Positions 12,020-27,000 of a DNA stretch of 64,000 nucleotides are shown piece by piece (position 1 is the stretch's first letter; each line of letters begins with the position of its first letter). The notes beneath the pieces are model-generated. The model did no database searches and was not told the origin of the DNA. It was given only the letters and a program-made list of their open reading frames with translations. A program made the translations under genes and the position numbers. Origin of the DNA: Ancylostoma caninum (taxonomy: Eukaryota > Nematoda > Chromadorea > Rhabditida > Ancylostomatidae); assembly GCA_037903475.1 (NCBI GenBank), contig JBAJFG010000264.1, forward strand, positions 379,501-443,500, read 5' to 3'.

Positions 12020-15000
12020 TCAACAGCAGCTTGCATACTTTTTCTTTTGTTGCCTCTTGTCATCGCCTACTCGAACATTTCCCTCTGTATTAAGGAATGC
12101 CGATTCGTACTGACCTCTTTTCTCGTGCTCCAAGACCTGAACTTGCGGAACTTGCACGGATAAATTACTGAATTAAGGACCTAGTTGCCTACTTGTTGTA
12201 GGCAATGAATTTGTGATGAGTGAAACAGCACTTACTCTCCTCAATACGGTTAGGATGGCCTCATCAATTCCATAATTTTCTTTTGCCGACGTTCGAACAA
12301 CACCAATAAAGCAGTTCTTTTCCTCCAATTCGTTCAGATTCTTGTCATCGATGTTAACATCCAAGTCGCACTAAACAAATGTGTCAGTGAATTTTTCGTG
12401 GTTGAGGGATACTCGAATATATTTCTAGTTCTATGTAGGCACGAATACGAGAATATATGTATGACACTAAGATACATGATTTGAAAAAAAAAGTTACTGG
12501 CTCTTCATAGTCAGAGAACCTCTCTCATCTTTGCTAAAATAAAATACCTAACTGCACACAGAGGAAGATAAAATAATTACAAAATTGTCTTCATAACAAG
12601 CTGTTACTCGGAGCGCACTCTTCTTGATTATTAGAATACAGTAATTGATGCTACTTGGGGAGTCAGAATTGAAATGATAACCATTAAGCGAGATTTGCAT
12701 TTCACTCGGATTAATTATGTATATTTATATCGGACAAGACATTCATATCACATATTTGCAATAAGGTCTCCAGGATAGCTAATTTTGTCAGGAGTACAGC
12801 GTCGTCATTTTCATAATCGCTTCAATGAATAAGCAGGTATGAGCGGAAAAAAAATGTCCACGCAACTACCTTGTTAATAACGAGCACTGCTGGAACTTGA
12901 CTACCATCTGCAAGGACGACCTTCTGATCCAAATCGTTTTTCCATCGACAAGCTCCCTCTTTTGTTCGTTCCCTGGAATAAACGTTTGTCACTTGTAGCA
13001 ATAAAACGTTGTTTAAGCGGTCGTGTAAACGAAGGTTTAGGGACAGGGTTGTGGTCAGGAGGAAGGGGGAAGCACAGGGTCGTCCACATGAAGTGTGACG
13101 AGAATAACTCCCATAATTTCGCACCAATCAATTCAAATAAGCACTTCTCACATCTATTTGATAAAGGAGAAATTCCACATGAGATTCATCCTTCTCATTT
13201 AAAACTACGGCTTTTACCTTAAATACAAGCATCCAATCTCTTCTGGAAATTTTTGAAGATGCGCGCGGTCCTTTTTGGCAAGATTTCTTCCCATGCCTTC
13301 ACCAAGGATGTCTTCAGCGAATCCAATGACTTGGGTTCGAAAGAGCTGGCTTTTTGTTCCTGGACTGACCAGATAGCAAAATCCAGATGAATGAGATCGA
13401 ACGAGTTTGATGGTCAAAAATCCATCGTCCCGGAACACAAGAATGGTCTCACACCATTCAAGTTTCTTCTTTGCGCCGCGCGCTGGTTTTCATCCTTGCT
13501 GGAAGGTCCATCCAATGCCCTTAGCGCTTTCTTTGGCCAAAGGTACCATTGCATCCTCCAGGATTTGCTTTCGTTAGAGTCCGGCATCAATTTTAACTCC
13601 TTGTTGGACAAAAACAGGCTTGCTCTTACTCAGGCCGGATGTACTGGCACACACCATCGCGGACTGTGGAAAATGAGTTTTTTCGACCTTTACGGCTCTT
13701 GAGGTGCTTTCGTGTTGATTCTTCGCATTTCGGAGTAGTTCAGCAGTAAATATCCTCTCGTCTGTGGAGAAAGTTTGGATGACTTTGTCCTCTAGCGAAT
13801 TTGTAAGGATACAACTCGAAATCATCTCCAGTCAACCTTTGCATCGTTGAACGGGTTACCTTATGATCCTCAGCCAATTGTCTAATCCTTCTTTCAGGAT
13901 TTCGGCGAAGTTTGTCTTTGACGACCATTCGAAGGGCAGGGGTACTTGCGGATCGTACAGGTCTTCCTCTTGGTCGATTTTCAATACCTCCGGTGTCTTC
14001 AAATGCTTTCTCACCCGATATACCTGCTCCCGATGCTGTTTGAGCGTCTTCGAAATCTCTGAAACTAACGACCCGCGTTTATACATGACATCTAAGTAGC
14101 TAAACGATCCTCATGCCATACTATCTTTATATAAGAACAAGACTGGCCATAAGAAGACTAGAAAATGCGGGGGAAAACGAATAACAGCATAAGAACCACA
14201 AAAAAGCGAAAGAAAATGTCCGGAAATTGATTTTCTATAGCCCGTCACACTTCATGTGGACCACCCTGTATAGTTTTTGTCGAAGTATACGATTTGAAAG
14301 AATCTGAATCGTAGATAGTTTGTTGCGTTGCCCGAAGGATGCAGAGATGAAGCCCTCTGGCTTTCCCCCTTGTTAACTCCAATTTATTTCCTTCATGACA
14401 AGAACAAGGACTTGTAGTTACGGATTGCTTGAGGTTAAATTCTACTGTCTTCCCCCTTGTATCTTCCCGTACAAGAGGAAGCAGCAAGAACGTAAAGGAA
14501 AAGGTGTCTGCCTGCCTAGCATGTTTTCATACGTCGCTATAATCAAGTTGCAAGTTTAACCTTCCGCGAACCGGCGAGATTTTATAGTAAATGGTTCCAA
14601 TGCTCCACCATTGCTCTGAGTAAACCTAGTAGTATGCTTCAAGGTGGACTACGTTATTAGCTATATATCTGGTGTCCAGGCCTGTCATTGTCAGAACTGA
14701 GTTTGAACGGCCAAAATCTTGAAATAATGCATCTACAGGGCGGGCCAAAATTATGGGTACTGCCCGCGCGCTGTGAATTTGCTCAAGTGTTGGCAAGCTT
14801 CATGGTCCTTTTGGGATTTCATAAATCTTTCCTATAGTTCAAATCTTCTACTTTCTGTAATTTCATCTGTTGGCATTTGTGGAATAGTGGTGAGCATGGG
14901 TCTTCCGAAGAGAAGATTGAACGTCAAAATCGGAGGCTTAAAAGTGAAGGTTGGCTATTAAATCATGAACGTCGACTGGGGGGGGGGCCAAATCGTGAGC

Positions 15001-18000
15001 GTCGAGCGGAGGGGAGGGGCTGTTCTTGTTTTTTCTTGCCGTTTTTGTGTATATAAAGATTGCTGATTTTTCACGAGCTCTGACGTTCTGCACGCAATTT
15101 CTGAGAAGCAGAGAGCTGAGAGGAAGTCCGCCTATATGTATGGATTAAGGAGTAAGAGTACTGAGCAATCGAAATACGAACTGAAAAAATTCATCCTGAA
15201 AATTGAAGATTTTTTGGATTTTGCCCACAAGATTTCTAAGGATATAGAAGAGCTGAGTAGAGCTCGGCTAAGATGGGATAGAGGAGACTTAGTAATGTGC
15301 GAATATGTTCAAAAGCGGCAGCGTATTTGAAAAAGGAGCAGAGAAATGAAGTTCAAAATTTTTCATTTTTTCCGACTTTTAGGATGAATTTTCAGGGAAA
15401 GAGGGGCACGCTCCATGGATCTGTAACATGTTTGGTTATGAGCAGCAAAAGATACGTTTAAAAATGTGGAGATGTTTGGAGCAGATCCCCTACCTGACTC
15501 GATATTGACGTAGGAAAATCCGAAAAAATAGGTGCATGGCAGGGATCCGCGCCGCGGCCCGCCACGCGCCAGCTTTTGATCTTTTCTTAAAGACGCCGTT
15601 GCCTGGTATGTGGGGGTGGTTTTCTCTATCGAACCATATACAACACTCCTACAGGGTGGGCCACGGTAACACGGGAAAGTTTACACTAAAAAAGGATGTG
15701 TATGCGATCCAAAACATAGTTGCAGAATTTATGTTTACTAAATCATATTGAACATAATGCAACCCTTCAGCTAGGGATATCCCCTATCACTTCCAAGACA
15801 GGGCCCAAGATTCTGAGTGAAGTCAGTGACCGCGGCGCGCAAGTGGTTGCTTTTTAGGACAATCCAATAATTTTTGAAGCGCTTGCCTACTTATACAAAT
15901 TCTGTAGAGGTTGTGAACAAGCTCTGGTCTCGGGTATCACCAAAGCCCACTAACCCTACCGAATGAGACTCAGGGAAATGGGTGGTCACTCGATGAATCC
16001 AATAGGGCCTAAAATATATTTTTGACTGAGTCCTGAATCAAACATGACTTGTGGGACGGAGCGCTCTTGCGGTAAAACGTTACGAGAGAACTTCTCAGCT
16101 GAGCCTAACATCAAGGCAAAACAATTTTATTTGGAAGAGAACCGAGCGTTGTTGCCGTATTTTTGGCACACCCTGTATATTCGGTCGCTCCTTCATCCCG
16201 CCATTTTTTTCCAAACATCCGGAATTTTGAACTTTTAATCAATTTTTTTTTCAGGCTTGGTTGAAATCATTGTTCAGAGGCCTCCAGTAATCGTAAGTGG
16301 AGCTCGTAAGGGGCAGTGGCTATCACACCGTCGTCTAACAGCGAGGACTGAACCAGCGATTCACTGCAATCCTAGTACACGATGTGAAAACCATGTTGTA
16401 CCCTTCCGGCGATCCATACCGTGGATACTTCTGTAAGCGCTTTATTTCCGACGTCTTCTCGCACCAATACAGCGTCAATTTCAGGACTTGGATCAGTCGT
16501 TGCTTTTTACCATGCTTCGTCGACGTTTGTGATCGGCGGCAACTGGATGTGAGAGGTGACTGCTCTTTCTTTCTCTCTTAGTCATCCCACTTGGTTCGAG
16601 GTGGCCCGCATCGCTCGACGCGCTTCTTGTATGGCGGCGCGATTTTCATCGACGATTTTCATCGACGCGACGTGACCGTCTCGTACGCTACGACTTTTGC
16701 ATCCGTGACGAGCTTCTGGTCTCGATACCTCACGAGGTCGATCTGTGTCTTCTTGCTGCCGCTGTAGAATAAGACGAGGTGAGATGGTCGCTTCCGAAAT
16801 TTCGTGCTCACTATGACAAGGTTATGAGACTCGGCGTAATCGAGAATGCGCTCGCCATCGTCGTTACGCACCCCTTATCCAAAGCCGCCGTGGCACCTGA
16901 AGCCGTCCTTCGTCACCCCCACGTGACCATGCAAGTCTCCCGCAATGAAGACCGTATCTTCTTGTGGTACAGCTGCGGTCTTCTCATGAATCAGCGCCCA
17001 GAAGTCGTCTTTGGCTCGATCTGAACATCCAGTCTGTGGGGCGTATGCAGAGAAAAAGTGAATGCGCCTTTCCAACGTGACGATAACAATCTTTATAAGA
17101 CGGTCGTCAAAACGCCCTACGCCTGCTATGGAATCCTGAAGCGTTCGGAGACAATGATGCCGACACCATTTCTTGTAAATGAGCTGCCATTGGAAACGAA
17201 TTTGAAGCTATACTCGATGTCCTTGGACTTGTTGCCAGACCATCTCGTCTCCTGCACCGCGCAAAAGTCGGTTCGACGGCGCTGCAGTGCTGCTGCCAGT
17301 TCACATGAACGGCCTGTCAACGTGCTGACGCTCAAGATTGCAGTACGCGTCTTGGCTTCGTTGTTATCCTTAACGAGTCGTCTGCTTACCCCCCCCCCCC
17401 CCCCCCCCCCGATGCCGCCGTTCGCGAAGGATCAAGAACCATCGCATATTATTGTCCACACTTACGGGGCCGTGAGTGGGCGTCGATTGTACGCCGTAGC
17501 CTTCTTCTCAAGTGCATTGGACGTCGTGATCCACTAGATGTGACGTGGCGTGTTCGTCAGCCGGCCTCTCACTACGGCCTGTCGCCGGCATTCGGGTGAC
17601 AAGGAGAGGGATTCTCCCCGGACAAGGGACTTATTATTTGTTAGAGACGGCTCCTATTCGCCTCTCATGCGCTTCCCAGTCGTTAGAATACGAGGTTTGG
17701 GCCAAATCCGAACTGCAGGATACAGCTCACACGAAGCATACACACCCACGCGGTGAGTGCATGTTCACACTCTTATGCCGGCCATATGAATCGAATCCAG
17801 CACTGCCGAACTAAGGAGTCTATCCCCTAGATCCAACCGCGTCGCATGGCAAGCGCATGGCTGCTTTTGGTCCGCGGTAAACTCCCCCCCCCATCCGCCA
17901 CCCGGGGTCGCGCCACGTAGCCTCGCAGCGAGTCGGCTGGGCTCTCTCGCAGGAGAGAGGTCCTTGAAGACACCATTCCTCAAAAATTTGTGCCAAAATC

Positions 18001-21000
18001 GCGAAGAAACTGGGTGTGGCCGACGCATGCCGATGAGCCGTTTCCATCAAAACTAGGACATTATCGAGTAATCAATGAGGCCATCAATCAACTGTAAAAA
18101 GACAACTGAAAAGGGAGTTCTTAAATTAGAACAAGTATCACCTGATCATGAAGCTCACAAGAAGGTCCATGACTGGTGCTAGCAAAACTTTTCCAAATCG
18201 TCAACTTCAATCGGTGGCCTACAAACTCCTTCGGCCTACGCTCATCGAACTACTGTATCTGCGGGATTCCTAGACCAAATGTATGCTAGGAATTGCATAT
18301 TGGCGTTGGTGAGCTCGGGAGAGCTTTCCACAACAACTCGAGAGTTATAGTGATCACTACTTGCGTGCTGCAGCAAACAGCTACTTGGTAAGTCTGAAGG
18401 CCCTATATCGACACTGACAGACTAACACTCGAAATCAAATGTAGATTATTGTTGCTGTAAGAGTACCTAACATTCAATCGTAGAGACTTCCCCGATATCA
18501 TAGCTTCTTCGTTTAGGAAGTTAAGTTTATCTGGTACCCATAACCTTGGTGCACCCTGTAAATACGTCTCAGTTGACTCTCTGGATAACCCACTGCAAAT
18601 CCACCCATGAGGATTCTAACCTTCCGATAAACTCGTTATTTGTAGGTCAATAAACGAATACATTTGGTTATAGAAGAGTTCAAACAATGGAACTATTCGT
18701 CTAGAAGGTTAGTCAAATTTTACACTTGAACACATCACACTCAATTAGTACGAACTTAAAGGCAGCCACCCATGGAAATTTTCAACTCTAAGATTTCAAG
18801 ATAACCTTGGGTTTTCGACCATGGAGAACACGGATATGAGGGTCAATACCACTTGAAAGTCACAGGAAAACAATTTTCGGATACTCTGAATTTGCTGCGA
18901 TTGAATAAAACGGTCGAGTTGTTAGGCATGGGGTAGGGCAAAAAGTCGATAACACTGACATGATCGCCACGTATTTCCTCAAAGGATTTGGATATTTCCG
19001 TGGTTTTGCAGCATGTTCAAGTCAGAAAAGAACAGAAATCAGAAGAAAATGGAGTGTGGGCTGCACAGACTTACTGGTGAAGAAAAAACGAGTACAAGTG
19101 GGAAAGAATGGAAAAGAAATAATACAAACACACAAAATAGGAAGAAATGGTTGTTATGAAAAGAGAAAACGGAAAACAGCTGGTGAAAAGTAAGATTAGA
19201 ATGCAAACAGACAGCTGCAGCCAAAGTAGTGTAAGAATGGTACTTAAAAGCCCGCGAAACAAAATTTTTTTAAAGAAAAACTGAGCGATTATATGTGAAA
19301 ACAGCTGATTCGTTCCAACATCGCCCCACGGCTATTTCTGCGCAGCAGGTCAACTCGTACTAGCGGGCTGGGTTCGAACTGTTGAACTGATGTTATACTT
19401 GTGATATCTCATGAAATGCGGGGTTTCTGACAGCATTTCCATCACAGAATTGTCGGGACAATGCCAGAGGTTCGAAAACTCTCAAAAGTTCGAAGGTGAA
19501 GATTATCGCGGGTGCTGCCTTTAACCTGAGAGATGTCTCACCTTGTCTTACCCATGAATGCATGTCCTGTGTAATTCTGTCCACTTTTCCGAAAAGATTC
19601 GCCTAATATTGTATCAGCTTAAAACGATTGCTGCTCTGAAGTTAGTGCACATAAACTGCTGTTCGTGATTACAAATTTAAAGCCGGCTTATAAAACTACT
19701 CATGTGTGCATTCTCCTCATTGAAAGCATCGTCAACCTTTCAAGCTGCTCTCTCCTACACTTTTTATAGAATAGCGAACAAATTATGAATCACCGTTATT
19801 TTCAACGGTGCTCTATGAGTCTAAATGCGAAAACTCAGCAGATGAGAACGGCCTTGGTCTTGCGTTTATTTTTGACGCAGCACTTCTGTGGAATAAGAAA
19901 AAATTGAGGCAGTCAATTGAGGCGATCAAATCGCGGCAAAATCGCATTCAGTAGAAGTAAGAATTGTTGCTGAAGTCTGCAAGGAAAGTTCAAGAAAACT
20001 CCGTTCTAAAAATAGGATATGTATTTGCTAAAAAGAAAATAAGTTTGTAGAAATCTGGAGATAACGTGGAAAGCTCTGCATCCACGCAAGATTGGAGATG
20101 ATTCCACGGACGAAGAAATATTCAAAGGTCCAGGTGCCGCTGGGTTATCAAAACAAAAGAGATATAACGTAAAAATGAAGCTTTTCATAGCAGGAAATAC
20201 CTTGTAGCATCCATAACAATAACGGCACCATGAGCATCTTTGTAGTACACCCTGTTCATCACACCATATCGATCTTGCCCTGGAATTACTTGTTAATGTA
20301 CTTGAGTTTCTTGCTGCAGTTCGCTACGTGTTTTCTTGAGATTGAGAAATTTGACGTGCTTTAATGCCCGCAGCCGCTTTTGAGGTTCTTCAAAACTCCG
20401 TTCCAACGAATGTTTGCAGAGAAAACTTGGTGGAGACAGGCATCATTGGGAACGGACACAAACACTGGTCTGGATCCCTCGAGAAATTCCGTAGACTCTG
20501 CCCTCAGCGCCCTGTCCACGATATATCATGCACTCCATCGATGATTTTCCTTCGCACAGCACTTTCTGTTTTTCTGCTATGTTGTATCGAAGATATTACA
20601 CCATATTCATATACAACTAAGTATGCTCACATTTTTCATCCAGCTATTTCCAGTTAAGTAATTTCGGTTGCAGCGTGCGGTAATTTTTCCTATATAATTG
20701 AGCGAAATAGATAATAACAACTCTCCAGTACAATTTGAACTGAATGCAGCGGTATCCACTCATTACAAGTGGCTTCGAATCACGCTCTCACAACCTAAAT
20801 ATGCACGAGATGACGAACGGAGTCGAATATTGGGTTGCAAGTTCACCGCCCGTTGAAAAGAGGATTATTAATGAACAATCGTTCACTATTTCCGAGCGTG
20901 GTCAATAATCCGTACTCACATTGACTTGTGCGTACAATACTAGGAATGTCTATTTTTTCCACAATTTCACGCATGTATGCTCGTTTTGCTTTTTTGACTT

Positions 21001-24000
21001 TCTATTTGCTTACTTCTTTCGCATCCGCCAATATTGGCTGACACGCCTGAAGTGCTTTCTCAGTGTTCTTCCTGTCATATACTTTGCCTGTTATCCATCC
21101 GTCGATTCATCTACATTTATTTTGTGACGATCACGAAACTACATAACTCTATCTATGTGCTATTTTTGCTAATGACTTCACAGCCCTGAACCTCTGAACC
21201 AGAACAGGAGTTGGACAGCTGATACCCGCAATGAGTGCTCGCACAGCATATGTTTGCCAAATACAGGTTCGATTTTCAATTATGTTACTGCGTTTGCAAA
21301 CTTGCACAAATCAGAACTGGCGGTCCAAATTTATGTGCAACTGGTTAATGTTAATGCAAAAGTATAATGTGCACCTTCACGCATCGTTTTTTTTTTCATG
21401 AGGGGAGATTGCTTTCTACTTGGACGAACAAAATCACTATATTTTTACCAAAAAAAAAGAAAACAATTTGCTACAGGATGGACCAAGATTCTCAAAGGAG
21501 TGCGCTGTGCATTTTTCGACTTTTTTCACATTTTGGTTCTTTACAGTCCAGATTTTACTGGTTTTTTTTATTCAAGTCTGTAGTTTTCTCTAGAATTTTA
21601 TCTCGCATTATGCGTTCTTAGTACTGCGTAGGCCTCCACTGCCTTCTTCTCCCCCACCCCTCCACCCAAGTTCCACTACTGAACAACATTTTCGTGCAGT
21701 CTACGCAGAACTGTTATCCTGACATCTAGGATTTTTTAATAGCGTCACATCAAATAAAAAAGTAAAATGAATCAAGAGAGCACACGGAGCTGTGGAGTCC
21801 TCTTCACTTCTCTCTTCCCACCATTGTTTTAGTTTATTGAGAATGATTGTTTTTGGGAATTATGGAATAATTTTTTTTCTAAAAGAACAAGCTTCAACCG
21901 CTTGCCGAAACATGCAATAACAAGCGGTCGTAGCGACATGACAAGTATTTTGCTGCTTTTGTGCCTTAGGTCGAAATTTGCTCCTTGTGATCATTATATT
22001 GAGAGGCGTGAGTTCATCTCGACGAGATGTGGAGGCTATCTCTACGTCAGCGTGAACATTCGTCCACCTACCGTAACGTTTCCATGGGCTTTTCTTACAG
22101 TTGAGGACCTTTTTTGAGTTGTCAGCTGAGGTTCTCATTTGTTGTTGTGAAAAACGTTGCAGTGGAAGTAAATCACGTAACCATTAGGTTCGAGCCTCCG
22201 AACTCAGTATCTTTCCTCGAAATCCTTTCGAGATTTCCATGATGCAAAAATCTGGTCACAACTGTGTACAGCGGTCTTTGCAAATACCAGGGAAAACCTT
22301 TCTCAGCCCCCTCACCAACAGAAAATCCGGGATGCGCATCAAGACATCTGCCAAAAGGCAGTACACCTTTTGATGGTGGGATCTGCACCTGAACTTATTG
22401 CCTTCGGTGGCATCGACCGAGGAAGGTGCATCTCCTTGTGGCAGATGTGTGAGCATCTTAAATCTTTTTTAAGAAGTGGCGGGGTTCGAGAACGGGTTTT
22501 CGGCAATTTACAAGGAATTAAGTGCGTGAATAAAATCAATGTTGCCTGATGATTCTTACAGTACGAGAAAAAAAAACGGTTTTGAGGTGAACCAGTGCCC
22601 TTGAGCCTGTCTTGATAAGCTTGGCCCAAACTGTGTTTACCTTCCTCCAGGGTGTCACATTATCTACATCGCTATGCTCCGCTTTTAGTTTTTTCTTTCG
22701 CTTCAGTGTTCCGATAAATTTACACACTTCCTAGCTATGACGCATGCTCCTATGAACAAGTCATTCGCAGACTGGTTGTGAGATATGAAATCAAGCACAT
22801 GTTTCTTTGATTCCGTTTACTTTACAGCCGCAGCGATAGTAAGCACAAGCACTCACGAACTGACTTGTACCTGAGGAAAAACGTCGAAATGCAGGGCTAA
22901 GCTCAAAGAATCACAACTCAGTCGGTCCTGTGTTTGTAAGCGCCCCTGAAGCCACCTCAAAATACGTGGAAACAGGTCCAAGAAGCACATGTCTGCAGTT
23001 GCATTGCGCTCCATGTGTACTGGCGTGGTCAAAATAACATGGAAAACTGCATTGGGGAAGATGTGGATTCGGGCGCTAAATAAACAACCATATTTGGTAC
23101 CGTTTCTTATTCTGTTGAGACCTTTCTTTTCTTGTCGATATCGCACTAACCTCGCGGTGCACTTGAGCTTGCCATATGGCAGTAAACACTGAAGAATTCA
23201 GAGCTGAGAGCGCGAGCCAGGTGCGGGGAAAAGTAGAGAAAGACAGCATTAGGACTAGTTATACTGAGTCAGCCGGAAGCTGAGGATTGCGCAAGCGGGG
23301 GTACTCAGAACGTTATGCAGTTTTCAAGAAGAACACGGATCTGCTTTCTAATCAAGTGGGTGAGGGGAAGAAAAGTAAGAGTTGAGTGAATTAATGTCTC
23401 GAACTATCTTCGAAGCTGAATCATTGACACTGTATCATAAATCTGGCCGAATAAAAAACCAAGGATTTTCAGGGATTAAAAATCTAGAGATTTTCAATTA
23501 TACTTCGAATGATCCGATTTGGAAGGACATCTACTGAAACCAGCAGAACGATCATCCTACTTGTTCCATAAATCAAACACTCTTGCGAAGGCTTGATCCA
23601 AAAATCACTAAAGCGCCGTGGAGCTCTGGAAGCGCCTCCCTCCTCTCCTGAGGGGGCTGGTCTTTTAAGCGGGGTATTTGGAAAACAATCATGTTTAATT
23701 GCAAAGTTCAAGTTTACTAAATGTTTGGAGATGTTATTGTTCAGCTCAGATTCCACAGAAGATTTCCACAGACTTTCTTATGGTTATGATTCTTGGTTAT
23801 GATGACATCAGATTCTAGACCTTCTCGATGCACTGAATCCAGCGATGCAGATGGAAATTTCTTATCACTGTCTTTTAACTCTCTATTTATCAGTCTTCGT
23901 CCGCACTAGTTTGGTCATCATGTTTGTCGCCACCTGTGTTTTGGCGAACCAGATAAATGGTAATCAAAAAGCATTGCTTTCAAATATTTGTGGACGGGAC

Positions 24001-27000
24001 GTGTATGTTGCATTAAATGATCCCTGAAAATTCTATGTAAAAAATGGTCTTCTTCGTGAAAACGCAAACATGAGGAAGGAGATGGGATTCTCTCCTGCCA
24101 GCTGATATGTCTTCCCTTCGTGAGTTTACAAAAACAAATCCAAAAGGGGTGATTTTGCTTAAAAAATGTCTAAACTATGGTATAAGTACTAATAAAAACG
24201 GGTGATTTGCCTGCATCATTTCCGAACATTTTAAATAAAAAAGTGAGGATTCCAGAAGTTTCTCATTGTCAAATAATCAGACAATGAACTCAGAAAATTA
24301 GAAATTAAGAAAAAAAGATTCCTAGAAATTTAGCGTTCTCTACGAATCTCGGAGTTGAAGTGGAAAATTTGAACTCGGTATGTACATACGTACAGGGTGC
24401 CGCAAAAGTATTGACCGCCTTTTGTGATACATGAATTATATAGAAAATCGAAATTGAATGGAAGACCAAGTGTGACCGTTCTGCTGCCCAGAATTCTGAA
24501 AAGAATGTAAAACTAAAACACACATGTATTCAATCCATTTTATCCTCAATTCTGCCAGTCGTCAATAGACAAGATGGAAGAAGGTTTCACTACTGCGATG
24601 CAAATGGTCATTTTGACTTGATCCCAAGTTTTTTTCTGGGATGTTTTTATGGAACGGGAACAATGTTAAGAAATAGCATGTGTTAGGCCTTCCACGAATC
24701 CACTAATGAAAAGTAACAGCTGCTCCTGTCTCTGCTATGATTTAACTTTGTTTCCGTATTTGTTAACGGCGCAAAGGAGCTTCGCATCATTTCTTTTGGT
24801 TCTAGCACCAAAATCACCGCATGACCGAAGAACGATATTCAGCAGAAGCGCACTGCCCGCAGGATCGATTATAGGTTTAGAAATGGGGCGTTCCATTCCT
24901 TAGGAGATTTTTCTCCTGCTTCCAAAGCAAGGACAGCGGAGGGGTTTGCAAAAGAAATCATTCAAGAGCTCTCCAGTTCCAAATTAGCGACCACCGTACA
25001 CCTCCATTTTCGAACAGTTGGGTTATACCACATGGGCGCTTTGAGCGAGCAAGCATGTGCTACACCGCATTACAGTTTGGGCTTGCGTGTGGATTGTTTA
25101 GAAGAAACAAAGGATGAGATCGATGACGGTCTCTACGGCGCACCACTTAAGTACGTCTTCCCTTGTATTTTTCTTAGAGCTGCTGTCAAGAATGAAGACA
25201 AAGCTGACCGGACATAGTCTCATATTGTTCGCCACATTGTTTTCTATATGTTATGAACAAACTCGTCATATCTATGCCAAATGCCAAGGTTTTCACGAGC
25301 CATTTCAAGCGGACAACACTTTTGCCGCACCCTGTATACATATGAGATATACAGTCGCGGTCAAAAAAAAAAATATGATCAGCGCCATTTTGACAAGAGG
25401 ATTTCTTGCCATAACTCGCCTCTGGATTGAGCTATCCAGATGAGATTTGGATATGTATTGGAGCTCAATGGGCGCTTCCTAGGTGCACCTTATCTGGACA
25501 GGAACTCAATTCTATTGGCTTTGTTAAGTCTAAACATGAATTTTTTCGGCTTTCTTTAATTTCGTCCAATATCTTTACTACCACTTTCTGAGAAAAATGA
25601 AGAGTTGATACAGATTAGGTACATAATTGCCTATTTTTTCCGTTATATGTCACTTCTGCATATTCCTTTGCTGCACAAACGCGAAGTCCGAAGTAAATGG
25701 TTGAATTCACCAAAAAATCTTTCTTACTGTATCTAAGGAATATCGACAGCGTCACAGTTACTATTTCAATGTCGGAATAGTTGTTGTTAGTGGATATCAT
25801 GGAAACATCCTCCATCGGAACGTTATGTTTTGTTCTAGACCACTGGAAACTCTTTTTTTCTCACCTACGTACTTGAGCTTTTCGGTATTCCCCCTTTTTT
25901 ATGCAAAGAGAAGAATTACAGAGCACGACTATGACAGCAATACGCTCACTCAAAATAAGATAGAGAGTAACTCCCCTGCAAATCGAAGTAAGGCGATGCA
26001 AACGAGGAACCATCATGTAGTGAAATTGGACTTGGAACGCGACAATTCTGTTAGAAAGCAGTTTGCGTCAATCTTATGCAGCATAATGGAAGAGTACATC
26101 GACCTTCATCATCTCCTAGAATTTTGGCCAAATAGCCCAATCCCAAGTTAAGTTATGATGGTAAGTTCCGCCTTGAACATGTCACTGATCATATCCTTTT
26201 GACCGCGACTGTATGTACAGGATGCGTCAAAATTCTGGGTACTAGATAAATTTAACGTCCTGAACAAAGAAGCTATGGACGTTAATTACTCTTACACCAA
26301 CAATAATCCACTTTTGATTTGCAATGTTACTCGATCATTGCCGACATAGGCCCTTGAGACTTATCGAAAAGGTGTTGTCTGCGGCATGCCAGGGTAGTCA
26401 TGATCATTTTCGAGTTTCTTTGCAAAGCTGCCTTATGCTTATCAAAGCTGATATGTGATCCCTAGCATTCATTTGAGCTAGAAATCACTCAGTCAGAGTG
26501 ATCAGGTGAGTGGTGGCCGAAGGAGTCGGTAGGGCACCGACAAATTTTGACGATTTGAAAAAGTTTTGCTGGCACCACTCTCGGACCTGCGGGCTCCACG
26601 AGGGAATGACACTTGCTCCCGATTAACGAGCTCCCCCTCTACCTCTTCTCAATAAGCTTCCCTTTTCCTCTCAGTTGTTCTTGCTGAAATCCATAACGTT
26701 AGTTTCACGACAGATTTGACAGAAGCGACTCATCGGCGTACGTCGACTAAACCCAGTTTTTTTCAATTCTCGATTTATGCCGCAGTTTTTGAGAAACGGC
26801 ATTTTCCGCGGGTGCAACAAATGTATTCTGTCACTAGGACTCTGGCACATCAAATCACTCTGTAGGTAACGTGCTTGCACATTCACGAAGGGCTACAAAT
26901 CTTGCGTGTCTAAACATTGGGTCTATAACTGGAGCATGGTTCAAACCAACGGATGGGCTAACATGAGCAGAAAGTAGAACAGTTGGACTGTAGGGAAAAA

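Larger units (their letters stand above)
14734..18560. mobile_element. TIR-bounded composite, about 3.8 kb, with nested insertions
   Basis: The ends tacagggcgggccaaaattat (14734) and the inverse of 18534-18560 agree at about 21 of 27 positions, including a terminal gtac. The length is too great for a simple Tc1-like element. Inside sit a smaller TIR element (15650-16177) and an RTE endonuclease fragment (16614-17840). The plus-strand string AKIAKKLGV near 17990-18020 resembles a transposase helix-turn-helix, possibly a relic of the outer element. Confidence 0.55.

Noticed and set aside
19300..19395. B-box-like gggttcgaact suggesting a tRNA
   Set aside because: No A box or acceptor stem at the right distance.
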